This document shows, piece after piece, positions 56,689 to 64,000 of a stretch of DNA of 64,000 bases. The notes under the pieces are model-generated. The model made no database searches, was not told the origin of the DNA, and saw only the letters and a program-made list of their open reading frames with translations. Every line of letters starts with the position of its first letter. Within the stretch, counting starts at the first letter, position 1. This DNA comes from Carpediemonas membranifera (lineage: Eukaryota > Fornicata): assembly GCA_019828565.1 (NCBI GenBank), contig JAHDYR010000022.1, forward strand, positions 124,001 through 188,000, in the 5' to 3' direction. Made by a program: the position numbers and the translations under genes.

Positions 56689-59449
56689 GAGCCAGTGCAG
56701 TTTATGTAAACAGATCTACCTGCGCAAGCCAACAATGGCACAATATCGATATTCTGCTTCTACAGAATCACACAGTGGTCTATCCGTGATAGACGTCTCT
56801 TCCCTCACAACGGGGTACGAGATCTGGTTACGGGAAGTCGGTAACGTCAAAAGACCCCGTTCTTTCCTCCACGCATTCACGGCAAAGACCCTCGAGCTTC
56901 TACAAGCCACATGGCGGCCCACCTCCACGTTCCCGACCTTCGAGTCGTTCTGGGACTCCCTTATCCCTGACGTGGTCTCGCAGGCACAACACGCCAAGCA
57001 AGAACCTGACAGACACGCCACGTCGTGCCGCGCAAGATACCGCGCGATCATCGACGCTCTGCAGGACGATCTCTTCTTGCTCTGTGCTGCAGCCGCCAAC
57101 ACCTATAAGGACAGCCCGCTTCTCGACCCGGCGATGCGCCGGATGCAGGCTGTTTACGACCGCGCCGAGGCCGAGCTGAACGATAAGCTCGCCAGCCTCT
57201 GCACGGCCAGCCACGACCGCCACGAGGCGGACCCGGATGCGACCCTCACCTTCGCGACGCTAACGAACCCCCTGGACGACAAACCGGCCCGATCGGCCGC
57301 GGATGTCGCGAGAATCGTCAACTCTCTCCCGTCAGCGGCAACGGCCGCCCCCTCCGCCTCCGTGTCCGTGCGTGACCAGCTTCGCGCCGAGGCCAGGACC
57401 ATCCTGCCTCACCTGTACCTTACCCTGATGCCAACACTCGACCGCGGTGCACGCCTCAAGGCCATCACAAGCAAGGGCACCCAACTGTACGGCCAGAACG
57501 CGGCCCACCGCCTTAACACTCTGCGCCTGCAGAAGGCGTGCGACGGGTACAACCCCGTCGTCGAGGCCGATGGCTACCATAAGATCCCCGACAGCGCCCT
57601 CCGCGCTGCGGTCCGGTCTGTCGCCCTCAAGGGATACGACGACGACGCGATCCCGCTATACGAGGCGCTGATCGAGCGGGATTCGGACGGCAACTGGCGT
57701 CCCGCCCGCGACTGCATAGACGCCCTCTCGACCCTCGAGACCGACCATCTCGGCCAGATCGTCGTCCCCTGGCAGGCCTATGCCGTGTCGACCAAGACGA
57801 AGCCGATCCCGGCCGACAACAAGGCACCGCATGATAACAGTCAGTGCTCGAACAAGGACACCTCTGCTCGCGAGGGCCAGCCGCTGAAGCCGAAGGCCCA
57901 CAAGGTCGAAGGCCAGGACCCGTTCAAGCAGTTTAAGGACAAGGAGCATTTCTACATCCCGAAGTCTTTCAATCGCTGGTGTGACAGGCATGGCTGGAAC
58001 TCAAAGCATACAACCAAGGACTGCGGAGCGAACCAACGCGATGGCGCCGTCGGCGAGGTCCAAACGACCTCCATTCCCATACAGACAACCGTAACGGTCG
58101 CCGGAACCGTCCAACTTCCAGCCAAGCTCGACACTGGCGCAGATGTCTGCGTCATATCCGAGCACCTCGCCCCAAAGATACCAGGAAACATCCAATGGCG
58201 CGAGTCGGACCTCCGCCTGTTCGCCGCGGACGACCGCGTTATCTCCGTGGGCAAGATCGCCACCATGTCCATCACACTCCCTGGCATGGATGGCAAAACC
58301 GTCACGCTCGACTGGGACGTCCACATGATCACAGGCACCAGCGACAGGATGCTGATCGGCAAGGACCTCCTCAGGCACATCGGCTACGTCCTCAACGACC
58401 GCCTACTGATACTCCCGTCCGAGAAGCCGGATGATAAGGACGATCTAGAAGAGCACAACATGATCGACGCCGACGTCTTCGAAGCGGCGTCAACCTCGGA
58501 CTCGAAGCATTCGCTCGCCGTCACGATCCCGGACGACCACGGCACCGAGTTCGCCAACAAGGTCCGAAGCATCGTCGAGGAGTTCGATGAGGTGTTCGAC
58601 CCGGCTCTCCCGCCCGAAGGCAGCAAACTACAGCCTCACAAGATCGAACTCACACGCGATTTTCACCTCAAGTGCCGTCCTCGACAGCTTGTCGGAGAGG
58701 CTGGCTCAGCCGCCCTCTCCGAGATCGAGAAGATGAAGAAGCTCGGCATCATACGAGACAGCCAGTCCGAGCACGCCAGCCGCCACACGATGGCAACCAA
58801 GAAGAACGGCGAACCCCGCTTCTGCGTCGCATTCAACGATCTTAACGACGCCACGAAGGACGACGCCTTTCCCCTCCCCGATCTGAGGGACCTGCCCCAC
58901 GAAGCCGGCGGATGCTCTTACTTTGCATCACTCGATCTCCGGTCCGGATACTGGCAGCAGCTGATGGAGCCGGCCAGCATCCCCCTTACCTCGTTCGTAG
59001 TCCCCGGGCACCAATTCGAGTTCCTCAGGGTCCCGTTTGGACTTAAGAACGCCCCCTCCAAGTTTCAACGAGCGATGGAGGCCGTGCTAGATGGCATCCC
59101 CGGCCACCGGGTCTACGTGGATGACATATTCCTCTACGCACGGACCGAAGAAGGATTCCTCAACACCCTGAGACTCACCCTCCAGAGAGCCAAGGACAAC
59201 CGCCTGCGCCTCCGTGCGGACAAATGTACCATCGGCGCCGCCGAAGTGGAGGTCTGCGGATTCATCATCAACAGCTCCGGCCGCTCGGTGAGCCCAGGCC
59301 GCGTCGCCGCGCTGAAGGAGCTGCCCGCCCCCACCACCGTCACAGAGCTCAGACGCACGATGGGCAAGTTTAACCACCTCGCAAACTACCTCCCGCAACT
59401 CAGCTCAGCCACAGCCCCCCTCAACGCCCTCCTCAAGGGGTCACTGCCA
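56683..59449 (+). mobile_element. Truncated Ty3-like element nested in DIRS pol
   Basis: About 2.77 kb lie between the two halves of the DIRS RT. The left join is near GGGGCGTGGCTC and the right join near CCAGCGTGGAC. GCGTGG occurs at both joins, but a simple exchange there would not restore the host frame. The insert has gag, protease and RT but ends before RNase H, with no LTR. Confidence 0.75.
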
Positions 59450-59461
59450 GCGTGGACCTGA
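56735..59461 (+). CDS. Ty3-like Gag-PR-RT polyprotein, truncated
   Basis: This is a 908-residue frame from the ATG at 56735. Gag-like sequence covers residues 1-400, with a possible zinc knuckle (WCDRHGWNSKHTTKDCG). Retropepsin KLDTGADVCVISE lies near residue 465. RT contains CVAFNDLNDAT, SLDLRSGYWQQ, VPFGLKNAPSKFQ and the catalytic VYVDDIFLYA near residue 794. The frame ends in the thumb/connection (MGKFNHLANYLPQL), where an RNase H should begin, and stops after LPAWT in host sequence. It differs from the 29-kb Ty3-like element in most positions. Confidence 0.88.
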   Translation: MAQYRYSASTESHSGLSVIDVSSLTTGYEIWLREVGNVKRPRSFLHAFTAKTLELLQATWRPTSTFPTFESFWDSLIPDVVSQAQHAKQEPDRHATSCRARYRAIIDALQDDLFLLCAAAANTYKDSPLLDPAMRRMQAVYDRAEAELNDKLASLCTASHDRHEADPDATLTFATLTNPLDDKPARSAADVARIVNSLPSAATAAPSASVSVRDQLRAEARTILPHLYLTLMPTLDRGARLKAITSKGTQLYGQNAAHRLNTLRLQKACDGYNPVVEADGYHKIPDSALRAAVRSVALKGYDDDAIPLYEALIERDSDGNWRPARDCIDALSTLETDHLGQIVVPWQAYAVSTKTKPIPADNKAPHDNSQCSNKDTSAREGQPLKPKAHKVEGQDPFKQFKDKEHFYIPKSFNRWCDRHGWNSKHTTKDCGANQRDGAVGEVQTTSIPIQTTVTVAGTVQLPAKLDTGADVCVISEHLAPKIPGNIQWRESDLRLFAADDRVISVGKIATMSITLPGMDGKTVTLDWDVHMITGTSDRMLIGKDLLRHIGYVLNDRLLILPSEKPDDKDDLEEHNMIDADVFEAASTSDSKHSLAVTIPDDHGTEFANKVRSIVEEFDEVFDPALPPEGSKLQPHKIELTRDFHLKCRPRQLVGEAGSAALSEIEKMKKLGIIRDSQSEHASRHTMATKKNGEPRFCVAFNDLNDATKDDAFPLPDLRDLPHEAGGCSYFASLDLRSGYWQQLMEPASIPLTSFVVPGHQFEFLRVPFGLKNAPSKFQRAMEAVLDGIPGHRVYVDDIFLYARTEEGFLNTLRLTLQRAKDNRLRLRADKCTIGAAEVEVCGFIINSSGRSVSPGRVAALKELPAPTTVTELRRTMGKFNHLANYLPQLSSATAPLNALLKGSLPAWT

Positions 59462-60990
59462 AGAGCGGATATTACCAAGTCCTGGTCGAACAGACGGGTC
59501 GGAAATGGCTAGGCTTCCAGCACGAAGGGAACACGTACCGCTGGAACGCGCTTCCTTTCGGCCTCAACACGGCCCCGGAAGCATTTCAATCGATCACGGC
59601 GCAGGCGGCGAAGATCATCCGCCGAGAGCTCTCTCTCACAGTGTTCGTCTACCTAGACGACCTGTTGTTCGCCGACCCATCACAGCAAGAGCTAGCACGA
59701 AAGATGCCCGAAGTCCTGAAGATAATGGAGCGGCTAGGAATGATAATCTCGAGAAACAAGTGCGTTCTTACACCGACACGACGAATCGAGTACCTGGGAA
59801 TAGTTATCGATACGCGCAAGAACACAATGTCTCTTCCGAACGACAAGCGCGTGGAGCTGAGAAGAATGATCGATCAGGTGCTCAAAGAACGAAGAACAAC
59901 GAAGATAGAACTCCAGCGACTCATTGGCAAACTCCTTTTCGCCAGATTCGCAGTAGGAGCAAGAACGCTTCCTCGACTGAGAGAACTCCAGTTAATGGTG
60001 ACTGCGCCGAGTCAGCGATTTACGAGAGCCTCCATGCCCCGAGACGCCCGCACAGACCTCAGATGGTGGGCGCGTGTGATCGCGACAGACCCGCAGTACG
60101 CAATGCAGGGGTCACCGCGACCGGAGATCAGGGTCGAGACAGACGCCTCGGACGTAGCTTACGGCGCGACAATATGGACAGACAGCGAGAGGATGGAGAT
60201 CCAGGGCCGGTTCAAGCAGTCATTCATACACAAGTCGATCAACTGCAAAGAGACGAGGGCCATAACCACGGCGCTGCGACACTGGGCACATGTGATCCGA
60301 GACAGAGATGTCCTGATCGCGGGAGACAACACCTCGTCACTCGCGTGGGTTGCGAAGAGTTCGACGAAGGCCCCAGCCCACATTCGCCGGGAGATCGCCG
60401 ACCTACACGACTTCCTGCATGCCAACGGTTGCCGCTTGAGAGTCAAACATATCGCAGGTGTATTCAACACAACGGCCGATGCTCTGTCGAGGTACAAGAA
60501 GCTCGATTGGGCCATGCCAGCAGCCCTGCTGGCAGCTGCGATAGAGAGGTGGGGGAGCAGTGGACCGAGCGCTGTTCGCGGCCGAAAGGTTCTTACCCCA
60601 GGACTACGACTACTGCAGAGACGCGTTCACAGCGAACTGGACAGAGTGCCGGTCAATGGCGGTCCCCCGGTGGCCATGCTCGACCGAGTGGCCGAACGAC
60701 TGGAGGCAATCGTAGACCAACGAGAAGAGAGACATCCCAGTCAACAACAGTCAGGAATCCTAGTTATCGCCCCAGTCAGGCAGACGAACATCGACTTGCG
60801 CCTTATCCGAGTCGCACAGGAGACAGTCAACGCATCGCTACCAGCCCACTGGTGGGCAGACACGGAGTTGGCGGTACTGTTCGAGGGCAAGACACACATT
60901 CCCTTCAGGGCGTACTGGGTCCCGGTGATGACGTCAGCCTCGGAATCTTCCTATCAGCATCAGCAGTGCAAGCGCGACACCGAGCACTAA
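59452..60990 (+). pseudogene. DIRS-like pol, 3' part: RT and RNase H
   Basis: The open frame continues the DIRS RT: VDLKSGYYQVLVEQ, LPFGLNTAPEAFQ, the catalytic YLDDLLFA, and NKCVLTPTRRIEYLGI. RNase H follows with VETDASDVAYGATIW, KETRAITTALRHW, AGDNTSSLAWV and FNTTADALSRY, so the D-E-D-D residues are present. The last 140 residues after AAIERWG are unlike any known domain to me. An overlapping frame at 61015-61454 encodes LRLEKVTRDRIATET and may hold the start of the recombinase. Confidence 0.85.
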
Positions 60991-61354
60991 GAGCCGCAGG
61001 CGTGACACCCGACAGAACCAGAACGCAGATAATATGGTCCCGGGCTAGCCGTCCTAAGAACGAGGACGTCGAGAGAAAGGTCGCGTCCAGCCCGCTCCTG
61101 CTCCGCCTCGAGAAGGTGACGCGTGATCGAATTGCAACAGAGACCGCAAAGTTCACATTCTTCCGCAACATGACCAGAGAACCAGATGACTCGGACTTCG
61201 AGGCCTACCTCGGACAAAATGACGACCCGGCACCAACCCCACGGGAAGCTGCATGGGAGATCGTACGACAAGCCCACGAGAAAATCCATGACCAGAAGTG
61301 GGTGCAAGAGTTCGAGGAGGTGGCAATCGCGGGGGATGATGACGACACACTGCT

Positions 61355-62128
61355 ATGGTACATGATAGGGGAGGTGCCCTTCCTCGCCAAAGACTCACTG
61401 CTAACGAAGGAGGCAAACATCAGAGATGGAATGACCGCATGGGCGAACCCATAGAATGCCCACCACTCCACCGGGCCCTGATCAAGGCCTGTGGCAGATT
61501 GGCTGGAAGGTGCCCAACGTCAAGCCAGCGTCGAACAGGGAAAGCATGGCCAATAGCCAGGGAGACCCTGTCACAGGCCGCGGTGCAAGCAGGCAAGAGC
61601 GCCACACCAGCATTGACTCAAGCAATAGCTTTCGGGCTGGTCGGGTTCGCGACAATATCTCGGTCGGGGGAGATACGGGGGCTCTCAACATCAGACGTCG
61701 AACGACACGGCAGGGACATCACCATCACCATACGACGCTCCAAGACATCGGATGAACCCATGCTAAAGCTGGTCCCTAACGTCCCCGGAGACGACAACCC
61801 GGCAGACTGGCTTGCGAGACATATGGAAAACCTCCCAGATGAAGGACCCCTGTGGCGCTCATTCGAGGCCAGGGACGCGCTGATCAAGGACAACAGGTCC
61901 TCCCTGATGAACAGAGACCACCCTTGGAGAAGATGGGAGATGTCCATGGACCTAGAGGAGGTGCTGCGCGCGTCGGGCCACTCATTCCGGAGAGGAGGCG
62001 CAGTCCACATGATGAAGCTAGGTGTAGCCCCAGCAGTGATCCAAGCAATCGGGGGCTGGAAACAGCTCGACTCGATGCAGACCTACGTCAGTGAAGCCGT
62101 GCGCCTCTCCACGAGCGCTTGGGTGTAG
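61355..62128 (+). CDS. DIRS-like tyrosine recombinase
   Basis: The catalytic half of a tyrosine recombinase is clear. The first Arg is in TISRSGEIRGLS, a Lys-containing beta hairpin lies near RRSKTSDEPMLK, H-x-x-R is in SGHSFRRGGAV, the second His/Trp position is GGWKQLD, and the nucleophile Tyr is in MQTYVSEAV. Such enzymes integrate circular cDNA without target duplication. The true N-terminus is uncertain, since the first 40 codons here are a poor match and the preceding frame (to 61454) overlaps. The frame is open to TAG at 62126. Confidence 0.85.
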   Translation: MVHDRGGALPRQRLTANEGGKHQRWNDRMGEPIECPPLHRALIKACGRLAGRCPTSSQRRTGKAWPIARETLSQAAVQAGKSATPALTQAIAFGLVGFATISRSGEIRGLSTSDVERHGRDITITIRRSKTSDEPMLKLVPNVPGDDNPADWLARHMENLPDEGPLWRSFEARDALIKDNRSSLMNRDHPWRRWEMSMDLEEVLRASGHSFRRGGAVHMMKLGVAPAVIQAIGGWKQLDSMQTYVSEAVRLSTSAWV

Positions 62129-62492
62129 AAGGACGAGAAAGACGGATAATACATAGAATATGATTGCATAAGGCCCCATTAGACTGTACAATAGGCCATG
62201 TAAGAGTTAAAGATATGATAGAGAGCAGAAGAGAAGGCGGGAGAAAGGAGAAACCGCAGCAGATTGTCACTAATGGTTAATAAGATCGATATATCGAAGA
62301 CTATCGAAGAATTGGCCGGAGAGAGTGAGAAAATGCCGGCGATGGAAATGGCCAAAACCGCGCACAAAGAATGACTATCAGGCTGTGAAAATATGTGCCT
62401 GAGAGATGGGCATCAATGGCATGCTGGGAGGCACAGGAGACCAGAGAAATAATTTCTGAAGAGAAAATTTTTATTATATGATGGCGGGATAC
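62129..62492. other. Element 3' untranslated region
   Basis: AT-rich and A/G-rich sequence follows the recombinase stop up to the conserved right end. No protein-like frame was found. Confidence 0.5.
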
Positions 62493-62631
62493 ATCAATTG
62501 GAGACTTCGACCGTAGTCGACTGTAAGTCGGCGAGACGTCAGCTCCGGCGTGAGATAATGGAGCATGGGCGATGGATCTGCCTGATTCGATTTATTCGAG
62601 CCGAACGAATCGGGATCGAATCAATTACGGC

Positions 62632-62889
62632 CAGATGGCTGAAGAAACCGAGAACAACACCGGGGACCGCACGCCTGAAGCAGAGAAGATCCCAGATCCG
62701 CAGAAGCGCATCAACGAACTAACAGGCGAGTTATTGACGCTTCGAGATTTAATGTCGCTGGAGTGGCGCCACCCGGACTCACTAGCCAAGCGTAACGAGT
62801 CAGAATGGCTGCAGATGTGTCGGTTGAAATCATTTACAGTAAACCGCAGCGGGGTAAAAGTGGTCAAAACTGGACGGAGCAGTTTATAG
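62632..62889 (+). CDS. Small ORF right of DIRS-like end
   Basis: The ORF has 85 residues from MAEETENNTGDRTPEAEK, with a helical middle (RINELTGELLTLRDLMSL). It follows the right end of the DIRS-like element and faces the chromodomain element. It may be a gag fragment of another element; no family is recognised. Confidence 0.35.
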   Translation, partial: QMAEETENNTGDRTPEAEKIPDPQKRINELTGELLTLRDLMSLEWRHPDSLAKRNESEWLQMCRLKSFTVNRSGVKVVKTGRSSL

Positions 62890-62957
62890 ACCGGTGACAC
62901 TACCTCCCTTTTTGATGAGAAAACCCCCAACCTGCAAGGAACGGGGGAAAAAGATGG

Positions 62958-63999
62958 TTAGTAGAGTTTCAGGTTCTTCCTCGCCTTACGGGCCAACCTC
63001 TTCATCTCCTCGAGGTGTTTCACTCCCGAGAGTGGTTCTTCCGTTATGTTTTCGAATCCTACCCACTTGATGGCGGCTGTCCCTTCTTTCCAGTCTACCG
63101 ATACTACTCGCTCTACCTCCCATTTTTTTCTGGTCGAAGCTTGCAAGTTGAAGCATCATCGTGTCCGTTACGGCATCCGTGTCGAACATCATGAGTTTTT
63201 CAATGTGGGTTGATCTGGTCGATCCGTCGAGTATCGACTGCAGGACTATTCTGTTATTATCAAGTACATCGTGTACCTTCCATGGGCCCCTGTTGCGCGC
63301 GTCTAGCTTCTGAGGGGCCTCATCTTTCCAGAGGACGTAGTCACCCGGCTTCAGTTCGGTGTTGACTATTGTCTTTTGGCCCGGGCCCACACTCTCTCTG
63401 GCAGTGGTCTCCAGGGCGTTAAGGGCCAGCTCCAGGTCCTTTTTGAACTCTGGGAAATCTCTGATCGGAGAGTTGTTGTCGTTCGTCCACCAGCTTGTAA
63501 ACATGTTGTGCTCATGGCCAAATATCAGCTCGTGCGGGGAGAACTTCGTGGCCGTATGTGTCGTGCCGTTGATAATCATCTGGACCGTCGGTAGGAGTCC
63601 GCACCACTGGTCTTTGTAGGCTATTGCCAGGACAAGCCACCGTAGGTGTCTTCCAATCTCCGCATTCCTTCTCTCCACGAGACCATTGCTCTGTGGATGA
63701 AACGGGATGGTGAAGTGGTGTGCGACTTTCAATGACGTTGTGAGTTGTTCAACTATCGAGTTCGCGTACTCCGGGCCGCCGTCGGACAGAATCTCCGCCG
63801 GTATCCCGTGTCGCGTGAAAACGTGGTCCCATAGGGCCCTGGCGGAGGTCTCGGCGTCGATCGATGCGACTGCGACGAGCTCGGTGTATCTTGTAAACAT
63901 GTCTACAGCCACAATGATGTAGCGAGCGCCCAGCGAATCCGTTGGGAGAGGGCCAATTGTGTCGACTGCCACTGTCTCCCATGGTCTGGTGCGTCTTGT
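62958..63999 (-). pseudogene. Ty3-like integrase with chromodomain, frameshifted, cut by window edge
   Basis: The frame is open at the right edge (RPWETVAVDTIGPL), so the N-terminus and the rest of pol lie outside. The integrase core keeps Asp in VAVDTIGPL, Asp in LSDGGPEYANS and Glu in GLVERRNAEIG. A GPY/F-like region follows (LKPGDYVLWKDEAP; NRGPWKVHDVL). At a run of seven A (about 63123-63129) the frame must shift by one base. The other frame then encodes a chromodomain (KKWEVERVVSVDWKEGT, KWVGF, EEPLSGVKHL) and stops at 62958. A chromodomain directs integration to marked chromatin in chromoviruses. The shift may be a mutation, a sequence error or programmed. Confidence 0.82.
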
Positions 64000-64000
64000 C

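Larger units (their letters stand above)
55330..62530 (+). mobile_element. DIRS-like tyrosine-recombinase retroelement, interrupted
   Basis: The order is tRNA-containing left end, gag-like ORF, RT with RNase H, and tyrosine recombinase. Right-end sequence 62493-62530 recurs at 5341-5378 next to left-end sequence, which fixes both limits approximately. The pol gene is split at about 56683-59450 by a truncated Ty3-like element. No LTRs are seen; DIRS elements normally have split or inverted repeats, and their exact form here cannot be read by eye. Confidence 0.8.

Noticed and set aside
59505-61454. 649-residue open frame overlapping DIRS pol
   Set aside because: For most of its length it is a second frame of the RT/RNase H gene and reads as Arg/Thr/His-rich noise. 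Only its last 140 residues might be real recombinase sequence.
62493-62530. tRNA-like segment at the DIRS right end
   Set aside because: It has a CAATTGG D-loop-like piece and short hairpins, but no acceptor stem or TTCGA arm can be placed.
1-64000. CRISPR arrays, operons and bacterial rRNA
   Set aside because: No regularly spaced repeats, ribosome-binding sites or rRNA were seen; spliced genes and eukaryotic families show nuclear DNA.

Overview
This window is eukaryotic nuclear DNA from a flagellated protist, most plausibly a metamonad (a free-living fornicate such as a Carpediemonas-like organism). That placement is inferred from gene content and intron style; no search was run. Genes are dense, on both strands, mostly 50-400 bp apart and mostly intronless. 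The eukaryotic hallmarks are cyclin B, Ras with a CaaX tail, a UBC7-type E2, ribosomal protein eL8, a CDKL kinase and an Atg6/Beclin-like protein. Seven very short introns (28-162 bp) can be placed by reading frame. They begin GTNNGT and most end in a YTNACACAG-like motif, resembling the fused branch-point/3' splice sites of Giardia and Trichomonas.

Layout. 1-4.3 kb: transaldolase (5' cut by the window edge), cyclin B, a spliced Ras GTPase and an unknown protein. 4.3-5.9 kb: a gene-poor stretch with tRNA-Gly(GCC) inside an internally deleted copy of a DIRS-like element. 5.9-23.6 kb: a 2517-residue protein of one PH domain and at least 13 copine-type C2 domains, a multi-pass membrane protein, a homeodomain protein, an EF-hand protein, a secreted-type unknown flanked by perfect 110-bp repeats, an unknown helical protein, and a 12-TM adenylyl-cyclase-like protein. 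23.7-26.9 kb: three small spliced genes (a TFIIIC tau55-like candidate, UBC7-like E2, glycine-cleavage T protein). 26.9-34.6 kb: a transposon graveyard holding a degenerate non-LTR remnant, a truncated Ty3-like gag-pol between 355-bp duplications, and a Tc1/IS630-type transposon with two convergent genes. 34.6-55.3 kb: a coiled-coil protein, CDKL kinase, an unknown coiled-coil protein, a Schlafen AlbA_2/STAND-NTPase fusion, an AT-hook protein, a PrsW-like protease, a zinc-finger protein, eL8, Atg6-like, an LDAH-like hydrolase, a Cys-rich protein, a glycogen-binding-domain protein, a CEP78-like LRR protein and an unknown helical protein. 55.3-64 kb: a DIRS-like tyrosine-recombinase retroelement broken by a truncated Ty3-like element, then a chromodomain-type Ty3 integrase running off the right edge.

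CDKL and possibly CEP78, the coiled-coil proteins and the cyclase fit a flagellated cell with cilia and cAMP signalling. The strongest candidates for an undescribed system are the AlbA_2-STAND protein (40.2-42.3 kb), the cyclase with reversed catalytic halves, and the DIRS family that carries a tRNA-Gly gene at its left end.
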